Below, one piece after another: positions 8,306 to 18,639 of a stretch of DNA of 34,555 nt (position 1 is its first letter; each line of letters begins with the position of its first letter). The notes below the pieces were generated by a model. It was not told the origin of the DNA and did no database searches. It worked only from the letters and a program-made list of their open reading frames with translations. Source of the DNA: Nostoc sp. NMS4 (GTDB lineage Bacteria > Cyanobacteriota > Cyanobacteriia > Cyanobacteriales > Nostocaceae); the NCBI RefSeq assembly GCF_017115095.1, contig NZ_JABXKI010000246.1:1-34555 (forward strand), written 5' to 3'. The position numbers and the translations under genes are program-made.

Positions 8306-10198
8306 ATGGCAACAATCAAGGGTACTAACCTTAATGACGTCCTCAATGGCACACTAAGTGGTGACATCATCTATGGCTTTGAGGGCGATGATTTCCTCAA
8401 TGGTGGAGCAGGTAACGACACACTAGATGGTGGCATTGGTAACAATACATTGACAGGTGGAGCAGGTAACGATACTTACATCGTTAATAGCGTTGGGGAT
8501 GTTGTCAGTGAGGATAACGGCTCAGGCGGCGATGCAGGTGGTATTGATACAGTTAAATCTTCTGTTGACTGGACATTGGGTAGCTATATCGAAAACCTCA
8601 TCCTAACTGGTACTACAGCCATAAATGGCATTGGAAATGGGCTAAATAACATCATTACAGGCAATACTGCCAATAATTACCTCTCTGGGGGAGATGGTAA
8701 TGACACCCTTTATGGTCTTGAGGGAGACGATACTCTCACTGGAGATGCTGGAAACGACAAACTCTATGGTGGTGAGGGTAATGACAGCCTCTCCGGTGGC
8801 GAGGGAGATAATAGCCTATATGGTGATGTAGGTAACGATGTCCTTGATATTATCCGTTCTTCTGGGAAAAACCTCTTAGACGGTGGCTCTGGGAATGATT
8901 CATTTTATGCTGACTACAGCACTGGCAACAACACCCTCAAAGGAGGAAATGGGGATGATAATTTCCAGATTTATTCTTCTTCTGGGAAAAACCTCGTAGA
9001 CGGTGGCTCTGGAAATGATTCATTTTATGCTAACAACAGCACTGGCAACAACAGCTTCAAGGGAGGAACTGGGAATGATAATTTCCAGATTTCTTCTTCT
9101 TCTGGAAATAACCTTTTAGACGGTGGCTCTGATAATGATTCATTTAATGCTGACTACACCACTGGCAACAACACCCTTATGGGAGGAACTGGGGATGATT
9201 ATCTAAGTATTTATTATGGTTCTGGGAAAAACCTCTTAGACGGAGGCTCTGGGAATGATGCATTTTATGCTAACAACAGCAATGGCAACAACACCGTCAA
9301 AGGAGGAGATGGGAGTGATAATTTCTACCTTTATTTTTCTTATGGGAATAACCTCGTAGATGGCGGCTCTGAGAATGATTCATTTGATGCTTACTACACC
9401 AATGGCAACAACACCCTCAAGGGAGGAACTGGGAATGATTATTTCCAGCTTTATTATTCTTCTGGGAATAACTTTTTAGACGGCGGCTCTGAGAACGATT
9501 TATTTAATGCTCAATATCTCACTGGGAACAATACCCTAAATGGTGGCAGTGACAATGACTCCTTCTATTTGAGCGCCCCATATACTGCCCCCTCTGTTTT
9601 AGTGACTCAAACGGTAGATGGAGGTACGGATGACGATTATTTGTCCGTCGATTACGGCTCTGCTACTGCGGGAATTGCCTCGACTTTTAATGCAACTACT
9701 AAGCAAGGCTCGATTACGGCTGACACGTATCGAGTGAGCTACAAGAATATTGAACGATTAGATATTCGTGGTACAGCCTACGCTGACACTATTCTGGGAG
9801 GGAATGGCAACGATCAGCTATCTGGGAACGATGGCAATGATCTCCTGAATGGAGGGAAAGGCAGTGATGTTCTGTACGGGAATGGTGGCACTGATACCTT
9901 TGCCTTCAATAATTACAATGAAGGCGTTGATAGTCTTTATGACTTCGACACTAATGGTGAACTTATTCAGGTATCGGCTGCTGGTTTCGGCGGCTCTTTA
10001 GCAGTAGGTACACTCTCAGCTAGTGCCTTTAGAATCGGTTCAGCCGCAACAACGGGCGCTGAAAGATTTATTTACGACAGTGGTACAGGTGGATTGTTCT
10101 TTGACCAAGATGGCAGCACTGGTGCCCTTGCTCAGGTAAAATTCGCGCAACTAAACACTGGCTTGTCACTAAGCGCAACCAATTTCGTTGTTGTCTAG
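8306..10198 (+). CDS. RTX calcium-binding repeat protein, probably type I secreted
   Basis: A 630-aa protein with no signal peptide, made almost wholly of glycine/aspartate nonapeptide repeats (GGxGxDxxx) that fold as calcium-binding parallel beta-rolls. The N-terminal block (about 1-60) has canonical repeats such as GGAGNDTLDGG, and a second block lies at about 125-185. Residues about 186-425 are six 40-residue units with degenerate half-repeats such as LLDGGSGNDSFYA and TLKGGNGDDNFQI. Canonical repeats return at about 495-530. The C-terminal 95 residues (YDFDTNGELIQVSAAGF...) match the terminal module common in cyanobacterial RTX proteins, which I take as the type I secretion signal. The protein at the right edge of the window ends in a similar module. 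There is no enzymatic domain, so a structural or surface role is inferred only. Confidence 0.9.
   Translation: MATIKGTNLNDVLNGTLSGDIIYGFEGDDFLNGGAGNDTLDGGIGNNTLTGGAGNDTYIVNSVGDVVSEDNGSGGDAGGIDTVKSSVDWTLGSYIENLILTGTTAINGIGNGLNNIITGNTANNYLSGGDGNDTLYGLEGDDTLTGDAGNDKLYGGEGNDSLSGGEGDNSLYGDVGNDVLDIIRSSGKNLLDGGSGNDSFYADYSTGNNTLKGGNGDDNFQIYSSSGKNLVDGGSGNDSFYANNSTGNNSFKGGTGNDNFQISSSSGNNLLDGGSDNDSFNADYTTGNNTLMGGTGDDYLSIYYGSGKNLLDGGSGNDAFYANNSNGNNTVKGGDGSDNFYLYFSYGNNLVDGGSENDSFDAYYTNGNNTLKGGTGNDYFQLYYSSGNNFLDGGSENDLFNAQYLTGNNTLNGGSDNDSFYLSAPYTAPSVLVTQTVDGGTDDDYLSVDYGSATAGIASTFNATTKQGSITADTYRVSYKNIERLDIRGTAYADTILGGNGNDQLSGNDGNDLLNGGKGSDVLYGNGGTDTFAFNNYNEGVDSLYDFDTNGELIQVSAAGFGGSLAVGTLSASAFRIGSAATTGAERFIYDSGTGGLFFDQDGSTGALAQVKFAQLNTGLSLSATNFVVV
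8861..9580 (+). repeat. Six tandem 120-bp coding units in the RTX gene
   Basis: The phrase TCTGGGAAAAACCTCTTAGA, or a close variant, ends at 8880, 9000, 9120, 9240, 9360 and 9480: an exact 120-bp (40-codon) period with no indels. Each unit contains two RTX half-motifs and differs from its neighbours mainly by substitutions. Confidence 0.9.
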
Positions 10199-10603
10199 TT
10201 CTACGCATAAGTAACAGAAAAACGAAGCACAGAGGCACAGAGAATACTGACAAAATAAGAGAGAGAGTTTTTGCGTAAGTCCTCTGGACTACATAAGCCC
10301 TCTCTCTTTATCATTTTTTGACCCTATCTCTTCTTGATGAATTGTGAACACCCTTGCTGCTGCATAAAACTTATGCAATGCTGAACATGGCTGTTTATTT
10401 TCCGCTTCAACCAAGATAAATGACTCGGAATTAAATTTTTGCTTTAATGATTTAATTCTGAAATCCCTTGCATAAATACCAATCCCTAAGACTGACAATA
10501 TTCAAAATGCCGCAGCTAGGCTCGTTGTAGACATCGCTTTTCTAAACGTCAAGGTATTATGTACTCGAATACCGTGCAGCATACATAAAATCTGAGGTTT
10601 TGC
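10199..10603. other. Intergenic region between the RTX and dehydrogenase genes
   Basis: Contains a partial copy of the CGAAGCACAGAGGCACAGAG repeat family (10217-10245) and a terminator-like hairpin at 10255-10316. A 69-codon minus-strand reading frame (10289-10498) overlaps that hairpin, resembles nothing I recognise, and is not called. GAGG at about 10592 is the likely ribosome-binding site of the next gene. Confidence 0.5.
10255..10316 (+). terminator. Possible terminator of the RTX gene
   Basis: AGAGAGAG pairs with CTCTCTCT across a loop that itself contains GTCC-TCT-GGAC. It is followed by TTATCATTTTTT. Position and T-rich tail fit a rho-independent terminator, but the loop is long. Confidence 0.45.
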
Positions 10604-11596
10604 ATGAAAGTAGCAGTTTTCAGTACAAAAGCCTACGATCGGCAGTTTTTGTCAGCTGCAAATTCTCCCATCCAACACGAGTTAGTGTTTTTTGAACCCC
10701 GTTTAAATCGAGATACGGCTATTCTTGCTGCCGAATTTCCGGCGGTTTGCGTATTTGTTCACGATCAGGTTGATGCCCCTACTTTAGAACTTCTCGCCTC
10801 ACGGGGAACTCGTCTAGTTGTCCTTCGCTGCGCTGGGTTTAACAATGTAGACTTACCAGCCGCAGCAGACTTAGGAATTACCGTCGTGCGTGTTCCCGCC
10901 TACTCACCTTATGGGGTGGCAGAACACGCCGTAGGATTGATTTTGAGCTTAAATCGCAAAATTCATCGTGCTTATAACCGTGTCCGAGAAGGCAATTTTT
11001 CTTTAGATGGACTGTTGGGATTTAATTTGCATGAGCGTACAGTGGGAATTGTCGGTACTGGCAAAATCGGTTTAATTTTAGGACAGATTATGAAGGGGTT
11101 TGGCTGTAACATACTCGCATTCGACGTTTATCGCAATCCCGAATTGGAGGCGCTAGGTGGAAAGTATGTAGAACTACCTGAGCTATTTGCCAACTCCGAT
11201 ATTATCTCCCTACATTGCCCCCTGACTCCCGAAACCCATCACTTAATTAACACTGAGGCTATAGAAAAGATTAAGCCAGGTGTGATGCTAATTAATACTA
11301 GCCGAGGAGCGCTGATTGATACCCAAGCGGTGATTGAGGGATTGAAGTCTGGTAAAATTGGCTATCTTGGTGTAGATGTCTATGAACAAGAATCGGAATT
11401 GTTCTTTGAGGATTTGTCTGGAGAAATTATTCAAGATGATATTTTCCAGCGTCTGACAACGTTCCCCAATGTACTAATTACCGGACATCAAGCCTTTTTT
11501 ACAGCAGAAGCTCTCCACAATATTGCAGAAACAACTTTTGCTAATATTACCGATATTGAACAGGGTCGTACTTGTGCTAATGAAATTCGCGCCTAA
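10604..11596 (+). CDS. ldhA: D-2-hydroxyacid dehydrogenase (D-lactate dehydrogenase-like)
   Basis: NAD-dependent oxidoreductase of the D-isomer-specific 2-hydroxyacid dehydrogenase family, most like fermentative D-lactate dehydrogenase (pyruvate to D-lactate). At 330 aa it matches that group. The Rossmann motif is [20 protein letters not shown] (about 149-168). The catalytic Arg is in [10 protein letters not shown], Glu in DVYEQES and His in [13 protein letters not shown]. The N-terminal substrate domain reads [15 protein letters not shown], as in E. coli LdhA. The ATG at 10604 has GAGG about 8 bases upstream. It stands alone on the plus strand and is not clearly linked to thiC downstream, since repeats and the riboswitch separate them. 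The exact 2-keto acid substrate is inferred from family resemblance. Confidence 0.9.
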   Translation: MKVAVFSTKAYDRQFLSAANSPIQHELVFFEPRLNRDTAILAAEFPAVCVFVHDQVDAPTLELLASRGTRLVVLRCAGFNNVDLPAAADLGITVVRVPAYSPYGVAEHAVGLILSLNRKIHRAYNRVREGNFSLDGLLGFNLHERTVGIVGTGKIGLILGQIMKGFGCNILAFDVYRNPELEALGGKYVELPELFANSDIISLHCPLTPETHHLINTEAIEKIKPGVMLINTSRGALIDTQAVIEGLKSGKIGYLGVDVYEQESELFFEDLSGEIIQDDIFQRLTTFPNVLITGHQAFFTAEALHNIAETTFANITDIEQGRTCANEIRA

Positions 11597-11673
11597 ACCT
11601 TTAGCAATAGCGTTGGGGAGCAAGAATCAAAGCCTCTCTCCCTGTGGGGGCTACCGTAATACACAAGTCGAAT

Positions 11674-11879
11674 TACCCCCCTTAATCCCCCCTTGCAAAG
11701 GGGGGAAACAAGAAATCTAGTTCCCTCCCCTTTGCAAGGGGAGGGTTAGGGAGGGGTAAAACCTTGGGTTTTTCAGCTATTTCAGACTTGTGTGTACACC
11801 GTAGCCTTTGCAAGGAGAGGGTTAGGGTGGGGTAAAACCTTGGTTAATAAGCTATTTCAGGCTTGTGTGTACACCGTAG
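11674..11879. repeat. Palindromic repeat followed by a 76-bp tandem duplication
   Basis: Begins with a palindromic CCCCCCTTAATCCCCCCTTG...AAGGGGGG element. It is followed by two tandem copies (11729-11804 and 11805-11879) of a unit starting CCTTTGCAAGG and ending TTGTGTGTACACCGTAG. The copies differ by a few substitutions. This fills most of the spacer before the thiC riboswitch. Confidence 0.8.
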
Positions 11880-11986
11880 CCCTGTGGGGGAGAGGAAGGG
11901 AAGTGGGGTTCTAAGAATAAGTTGCACATCGCGTAAATTATTAACACCCTTGTCTCTAGATATGACGAAGGTGGTACACTACATCC

Positions 11987-13459
<1,473 letters not shown>

Positions 13460-13527
13460 CAGATGGTTATGCCGAGTCTGGTTGATATAGTTGTAGCGGT
13501 TTTCAGAATTGCGATTTAAATAGTAGA

Positions 13528-13605
13528 CGTAGGTTGGTTTGAGCGGAGTGCAACCCAACATATATCAGGATGTTGGGTTACGCAAAGCCTCCACCCAACC
13601 TACAT
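13528..13605. repeat. Palindromic interspersed repeat downstream of thiC
   Basis: Outer arms GTAGGTTGG and CCCAACCTAC enclose inner arms ACCCAACA and TGTTGGGT. This nested inverted repeat is of a kind scattered in Nostoc genomes. It could also act as a transcript end, though there is no clear T-run. Confidence 0.7.
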
Positions 13606-13690
13606 TTTTTTTGCAACTACTAAATCAGTAATTCTGGTTGGTAATTTGTGCGATCGCATTTAATCGCGCCTACTTACTTGTTTCTCATAA

Positions 13691-13946
13691 CGTGAAGGCG
13701 GAAGCTGCTACAGGCTGCGCGTAACACGGAAACGTGAAGGCGGAAGTTCTTACAGAGAAAGCGGAAGCTGCTACAGGCTGCGCGTAACACGGAAACGTGA
13801 AGGCGGAAGCTGCTACAGAGAAGGCGGAAGCTGCTACAGGCTGCGCGAAACACGGAAACGTGAAGGCGGAAGTTCCTACAGGGAAGGCGGAAGCTGCTAC
13901 AGGCTGCGCGAAACACGGAAACGTCTTGGCGGAAGTTCCTACAGCG
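13691..13946. repeat. 63-bp minisatellite made of 21-bp subunits
   Basis: GGCTGCGCG recurs at 13713, 13776, 13839 and 13902, an exact 63-bp period. Each unit splits into three related 21-bp parts (for example GAAGGCGGAAGCTGCTACAG). The minus strand is open for about 80 codons (13674-13916) and reads as heptapeptides such as FRAACSS and FRLHVSV. I treat this as non-coding because low-complexity repeats with a period divisible by 3 readily stay open. Confidence 0.85.
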
Positions 13947-14093
13947 AAAAATATTTTGATTTTTGCTCAGTAATATGTGGTTATTTAACAGAACATTAAA
14001 AATACCCCGCAGGATGAGGGCAACTCTAGAACGCTTTTTCTAACCTAACTTTTACCTTAAGTTGACACCAATGCACAGCTGTGCGCCCCCTAT

Positions 14094-16082
14094 TTAAAAT
14101 CCCATTTCAATAGTCAAGCTGCGAACTTTTCCTGTATCTCCTTCAGCTTTATCTGCAACTTCCAGAGTCCAAGTTCCTTGGGGACTTTTACCTTTAAAGG
14201 CAGCAAGTTTTGGGGTGTTTATCTCGTCATAGGTTGTTTTAATGTTATCAGTAGCTCCGCCCTGGCGATCGTGCAGAATAATGGGAAGTATGCCTATTTG
14301 CACTGGGGGAAGCAGAGTAACTATAAGATCCCCAATATAAGTATGCTCGATATCTACATTAACTTTAATGGATTTTAGGAGAGTAGTATTAGCGATCGCC
14401 AACGATAATGTTGATGTTTGCAAGTCGTTAATTGGGATATCTTGCACTGCCTGGAAAATACTAATGGGCGATGTTTGCGCGGGCTTGGCCAATTCTACAG
14501 CTTTGAGAGCATTGATTCGACCGTAACCGTAGAAAGGGCTGCGACCATTGGCATCATATTTACCTCCAGATGGATCAATGCGATCGCAAGAGCGTTTTAT
14601 AATGTCTCGCACTTCATCCCACCGCAGATTTGGGTTTCTAGCAAGAATCAAGGCTGCTACACCTGCTGCACCTGGACAAGCACTAGAAGTTCCGCCAAAT
14701 TCGTTTGTATAGTTGCCTAAAGCCTCACCCAGATTTCGATTACCCGAATTATAACCAAGTACACCAGAGCGATCGGTTGTCCAGATTCCAGTGGTTTGAG
14801 AACTGTCACCATTGTTGCTGGGGAAGGCACACCAAACCGCCTGACCAAAATCACTGTAAGCGCTTCTCGTGCCGTAGTCGTTACAAGCAGCCACCGCAAT
14901 CACCTTTTGGTAGCTGGCGTAGCCGTCATTATCGACGCTTTCATTACCATTGCCAGCCGCAAATAAAATTACACAACCCTTACCATTGCGTCCTTTATTG
15001 ATTGCAAAATCTATAGCTAGTCGTGTAGAATCAGGTAAAGGTACTTTTTGCTTGTGTGCAGGATCATCCGGCTCAAACCAAGTACCGTCTGCTGGCCCCC
15101 AGCTACAAGAAATAACATCAGCACTATTTTGAGCCGCCCAAATAAAAGCATCTGCTTCATCTTGCGATCCCAACGCCGAAGCTAAACGAATCGGCATGAG
15201 TTTTGCCCCCGGTGCAACACCAGATGCCCCAAAGTTGCCGTTTGCACAAGCTACTCCTGCACAAGATGTACCGTGATTATTATCATTTCCCGGTCTGGGA
15301 TTGTTCGTTTTACGTGTGATATCACGCGGGGCGACAATCTTGCCAGAGGAACGGAACTCTTCATGATCGAGATCCATACCATCGTCGATAATTGCAATAA
15401 TTATCCCAGTGCCATTGCTCACCTTCCAAGCGGCTTCAACGTTGGCATGGGCGTTAATTAACTTACCATTAATTGTTGTTTGCTTTAAGTGCCACTGCTG
15501 CGGGAAAACCTGACGTTGGCGTGACTCACGCGCTAATTCGGGATGGCACAGTTCAACTGATTCCTCATTTAGAAGTCTCTCGGCAATGTCAAAGACGGCT
15601 ATACCAGTATTTGCAGTAGCACTGACAAAATAAGCATTTCTTGCGTATTCAAGTTGGCGTTTAATTGTTAAGTTGTAACGTCTTAAAACCTCTTGGCATA
15701 CCCTTGACTCTTCTTCGCTATCAAATTTAACAAAAAGGTTTTCAGTGTAAACTACAGGTTGTTGGGATATTGGATCGATTAAGACACGTCCGGCAAATTG
15801 GACTTCGGACTCATTGTTGAGAATTTCACGGGCGCGATCGCGCAAAGCAATACCTTGATTCGGAACTTTCGCTTGCAAAATCTCTACACCCGCTTGTCGA
15901 AATCGCGTTGTTAACTGAAATTGATTGAGGATACTACGAGCTATGGGTGATACAGGTGCGACCTCAAAGGATCTTACACCCACAAGAGTGCTACGGCTTT
16001 CGGTACGCACTACAACGTGTTCGTTACTGATAGCAAATTCATACTGTTGGCCGTTCTGTCCACCATAGCGAACTTGAACCAT
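14094..16082 (-). CDS. prcA: Subtilisin-family (S8) calcium-dependent protease with P-domain
   Basis: Serine endopeptidase resembling the cyanobacterial calcium-dependent protease PrcA and the kexin/proprotein-convertase group. It is 662 aa. An N-terminal region of about 200 residues, without an obvious signal peptide, may act as a propeptide. The catalytic domain carries D233 (AIIDDGMD), H270 (NNHGTSCAG), oxyanion N378 (FAAGNGNES) and S466 (GGTSSACPG). The C-terminal P-domain (about 540-662) includes DIEHTYIGDLIVTL and SPQGTWTLEVADKA. The ATG at 16082 has GGAG 8 bases upstream. It stands alone, with repeat-rich spacers on both sides. The protease call is firm; the prcA name rests on memory of the Anabaena protein and is moderately sure. 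Confidence 0.92.
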   Translation of the reverse strand: MVQVRYGGQNGQQYEFAISNEHVVVRTESRSTLVGVRSFEVAPVSPIARSILNQFQLTTRFRQAGVEILQAKVPNQGIALRDRAREILNNESEVQFAGRVLIDPISQQPVVYTENLFVKFDSEEESRVCQEVLRRYNLTIKRQLEYARNAYFVSATANTGIAVFDIAERLLNEESVELCHPELARESRQRQVFPQQWHLKQTTINGKLINAHANVEAAWKVSNGTGIIIAIIDDGMDLDHEEFRSSGKIVAPRDITRKTNNPRPGNDNNHGTSCAGVACANGNFGASGVAPGAKLMPIRLASALGSQDEADAFIWAAQNSADVISCSWGPADGTWFEPDDPAHKQKVPLPDSTRLAIDFAINKGRNGKGCVILFAAGNGNESVDNDGYASYQKVIAVAACNDYGTRSAYSDFGQAVWCAFPSNNGDSSQTTGIWTTDRSGVLGYNSGNRNLGEALGNYTNEFGGTSSACPGAAGVAALILARNPNLRWDEVRDIIKRSCDRIDPSGGKYDANGRSPFYGYGRINALKAVELAKPAQTSPISIFQAVQDIPINDLQTSTLSLAIANTTLLKSIKVNVDIEHTYIGDLIVTLLPPVQIGILPIILHDRQGGATDNIKTTYDEINTPKLAAFKGKSPQGTWTLEVADKAEGDTGKVRSLTIEMGF

Positions 16083-16488
16083 TGGTTAATCTCCTAAAAA
16101 TTGGGCATTGGGGAGATGATGAGGGAGACAAGGCAGACAAGGAGGATGAGGGAGATAAACAAAACTCCTAACTCTGTATCCTACACTCGTAAACCTGGGT
16201 ACTATGCAATACATTACAATCAAGTAAAAATAAGTAGTGCGAGCATCTTGCTCGCGCGGGCAAGATGCCCGCACTACAAATATTAAATCGTTCAACTTAT
16301 TTTTACACGATTCCTTAGAAGCGATCGCAAATGTTGAAAATGTCGAACCTCAAATGCTTATGGAAAGAGGTTTGAGATAAATTACAAATTATGCATACTT
16401 AGAAATATTCTTACGTTACCGAATAGAAGTCAGAAGTCAGAATGAATTATGTACGATCCGCTACCGTTAACAGCACTCAGCACTTATT
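16083..16488. other. Repeat-rich spacer between the divergent protease and VOC genes
   Basis: Contains GGGCATT-type and GAGGGAGA-type short tandem repeats (about 16103-16160), a 44-bp palindrome (16234-16277), one GCGATCGC (16321) and a GAAGTCAGAAGTCAGAAT repeat (about 16427-16444). Short reading frames across it on both strands merely translate these repeats. No gene is supported. Confidence 0.6.
16234..16277. repeat. Palindrome with GCATCTTGC core
   Basis: GTAGTGCGAGCATCTTGCTC pairs with GGGCAAGATGCCCGCACTAC; the 22-base arms (16234-16255 and 16256-16277) differ at two positions. The same core (GGGCATCTTGCCCGC) occurs in the nested element at 25124-25173. Confidence 0.85.
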
Positions 16489-17520
16489 ATGACTCACGAA
16501 CAACAAACTGCAATTGAAGGTATCTATGAAGTCTGTATCGGCATTCCAGAGCCAATTTCTGCAATTCAGTATTGGGAGCAATTTGGCTATCGCATTGGTG
16601 AAGTGGGTGAATTAACCGCAGATGTAGCCTATCAATTATATGGGGTGAATTCATCTTTACGCTCAATTCGCCTCTACCACCAAAATGCAGATCATGGTTT
16701 GATTCGGCTGATGGTTTGGCAAAATCCCAACAATGATGGTTTGGGAATAGCTTCGATGAAAATTAAGGGAAATCGCTGGGCGACAAGCTTAACTGTAGAT
16801 GTCTTAAATATCTTAAATCATATAGAAGATGCAAAATCCGCAGGTTTTCCTATTAGGTACTCTAGCCCTTATTGGGAAGTCATCTACAACAAAGAGAGGA
16901 AAAGCTGTCCTTTTATTGAGCCAGCAATTGGTGTGCGAGAAATGCTGCTACTGCAACCCTTAGCTCGACAGGTTTTGTTTCAGAGGTTTGGCTATACACT
17001 ACCCCATTACGGACAAGTAAACCATAATGCGCCTCTCAAGACTAGTCAGTTTACCCATATAGGGATTATCGTTCAGGATGACAGCAAAGAAACTCTGAAG
17101 TTTTATGAAGAAGTTTTAGGTTTGCTGCGTGTGCGTGATGGTGTCGAAACTAGCTATGAATCTTCGCCAGCAGGTCGAGATATTTTTGACCTTAATCCTG
17201 GTGAAAAGTTTATTGTCACTACCTTTGACGATCCTCGTTCTTCTAATTCTGACCTGATGGCTACACGTAGTGGTAGACTTTATATCGTTAGATTCCCGGA
17301 ATCTATTAATTTAGAATCACGCTTTGAAGCAGCCCAACCAGGTAGCTTGGGTATGTCATTATATACCTATCGAGTTAAGGGAATACAGGAATATTGCGAT
17401 CGCATCAAGGCGACTACTGCACAAAAAGTTACAGATATTATTAGTAATGAATTTGGCGAAACCAGTTTCTCCTTTATTGCACCAGATGGCTACTTCTGGA
17501 CTTTGATAGAAGGTAATTAG
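16489..17520 (+). CDS. VOC (glyoxalase/bleomycin-resistance fold) protein, two domains
   Basis: A 343-aa protein that appears to contain two vicinal-oxygen-chelate domains. The first (about 10-130) starts GIYEVCIGIPEPISAIQYW. The second (about 190-343) starts FTHIGIIVQD and ends SFSFIAPDGYFWTLIEGN, the paired beta-alpha-beta pattern typical of the fold. The His in FTHIGI could be a metal ligand. Members include lyases, dioxygenases and resistance proteins, and nothing here fixes the substrate. The ATG at 16489 has no strong ribosome-binding site. A repeat element begins right at its stop codon. Confidence 0.75.
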   Translation: MTHEQQTAIEGIYEVCIGIPEPISAIQYWEQFGYRIGEVGELTADVAYQLYGVNSSLRSIRLYHQNADHGLIRLMVWQNPNNDGLGIASMKIKGNRWATSLTVDVLNILNHIEDAKSAGFPIRYSSPYWEVIYNKERKSCPFIEPAIGVREMLLLQPLARQVLFQRFGYTLPHYGQVNHNAPLKTSQFTHIGIIVQDDSKETLKFYEEVLGLLRVRDGVETSYESSPAGRDIFDLNPGEKFIVTTFDDPRSSNSDLMATRSGRLYIVRFPESINLESRFEAAQPGSLGMSLYTYRVKGIQEYCDRIKATTAQKVTDIISNEFGETSFSFIAPDGYFWTLIEGN

Positions 17521-17677
17521 CTAGTACCGCAAGGCGTAATTCGTAATTCGTAATGACGCGACGCTCTCTACGAGACGCTAAAAGCGAACGAAGACTCGCT
17601 ACCGCTTCGCTATCGCGGACTCGCTACCGCTACGCTAACGTAATTCGTAATTACCATTATGTAAGGGTTTTAGACAT
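17518..17677. repeat. Interspersed repeat, 'filled' form with 85-bp cassette
   Basis: Reads TAGCTAGTACCGC, then GTAATTCGTAATTCGTAAT (17536-17554), an 85-bp core (17555-17639, GACGCGACGCTC...CGCTAAC), GTAATTCGTAATTACC (17640-17655) and ATTATGTAAGGGTTTTAGAC. The 85-bp core recurs at 19674-19758 with two differences. The outer parts recur without the core, inverted, at 26004-26074. Confidence 0.85.
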
Positions 17678-17796
17678 TTTAAAGGGCTGGCTTATTTCCG
17701 CCGTGCTGTACTTGTACTAGTGCATGGAGAGGGGGAGAAGGGGAGAAGTTGCAGTAAGTTTTCCCCCTTCGCCGCTTCTGCCCCATTCCCATGAGT

Positions 17797-18051
17797 TTAA
17801 ACTTCTTCATTTCTACCAAGAGCCAACTGCTTTTTACTGTGCTTCAATTGTTTCCACAGTGCTTTAATTTGCTCGTAAGCTTCTTCTTGAGAAAGTTTTC
17901 CCCCTGTTTCTAGAGAAGTGATGTAACTAATTTTTTGGGAAAATTCTTGAAGATTGGCATTAAACACTAAGTTTTCTGGCTGGAATTTACCGTAATACCG
18001 ACTGCGAGGGTAAAGAAAGTTGTTTTTATCTTGCGAGTTAGGTTGTGTCAT
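17797..18051 (-). CDS. Small conserved cyanobacterial protein (DUF7219-like)
   Basis: An 84-aa soluble protein with no membrane segment. The stretches NNFLYPRSRYYGKF, ENLVFNANLQEFSQKISYI and EEAYEQIKALWKQLKHSKKQ resemble a small family I associate with DUF7219 in cyanobacteria. No function is known to me. The C-terminal third is predicted helical and lysine-rich. It is monocistronic, on the opposite strand to its neighbours. The ATG at 18051 starts the conserved sequence; upstream is AT-rich, without a strong ribosome-binding site. The gene is probably real; the family number is from memory. Confidence 0.75.
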   Translation of the reverse strand: MTQPNSQDKNNFLYPRSRYYGKFQPENLVFNANLQEFSQKISYITSLETGGKLSQEEAYEQIKALWKQLKHSKKQLALGRNEEV

Positions 18052-18196
18052 AAGTTTTTTCTCTGTAATTCTTAATTAAATTAATAGACTAGAATTCTTA
18101 TATTTGTGTATATACACAGTTGAAAATTAAAATTCCTGAAGAAGTAAATATTTTGATCAAGTCTTAGAATAAGACAGGGGGGAGAGGTAATTAACT

Positions 18197-18394
18197 GTGG
18201 AAAATACTGAACTTAGAAAGCAAAATGGCATTTTGAATAAGTCAAATGGCATTTTGCTTGCGGAAAACACCAATACAAGTAAGTCAAATAGAGAAATCCG
18301 GTTGTTTATTAAATTGGACTTGCTGCAATGCGCTTCAAATCAGAAGTTCTTGGAATTATATAGTAACCGCCAAGGCCGTTTGAGTATAAAGTAG
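18197..18394 (+). CDS. Hypothetical small protein, doubtful
   Basis: A 65-codon frame starting with GTG, with GGAGAGG about 9 bases upstream, which is a good ribosome-binding site. The N-terminal half is polar and contains two copies of a NGIL motif, because AATGGCATTTTG is repeated in the DNA. I recognise no family. The ribosome-binding site argues for it; the short, repeat-containing, low-complexity sequence argues against it. Confidence 0.3.
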   Translation: MENTELRKQNGILNKSNGILLAENTNTSKSNREIRLFIKLDLLQCASNQKFLELYSNRQGRLSIK

Positions 18395-18639
18395 GAATAG
18401 TCCCTTTACTTTTCCTGCGGAGTGCGATCGCTCGCTATATATATACCCAAACTCTACAGTTACCACCTTCGTCAAAAGACCATCCAAGCGATCAAACTCG
18501 ACGGCTTAAAGAAAAGACTTATAGCTATAGAGTGATCACTATCTCTTTAAAAACTTTGGAAGTAAATTCGTCATGAATGCTGAGGTGCTTCTTAGTTTTA
18601 CAAAGAGAAACTGGAGTAAACACTCCACAGCAAAAAAAT

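Noticed and set aside
10289-10498. 69-codon minus-strand reading frame after the RTX gene
   Set aside because: It overlaps a terminator-like hairpin, has no recognisable similarity and no clear ribosome-binding site.
13674-13916. 80-codon minus-strand frame with heptapeptide repeats
   Set aside because: It is a direct translation of a 63-bp minisatellite; with a period divisible by 3 an open frame is expected. Kept as a repeat and a finding, not a gene.
13691-13946. Possible CRISPR array
   Set aside because: The units are contiguous 21/63-bp repeats with no unique spacers, and no cas genes are nearby.
14072-14083. GCACAGCTGTGC perfect palindrome after the protease gene
   Set aside because: There is no T-run on either side and no second copy in the window, so I cannot support a terminator or operator.
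16086-16295. Overlapping small frames on both strands upstream of the protease
   Set aside because: They translate a palindrome and short tandem repeats.
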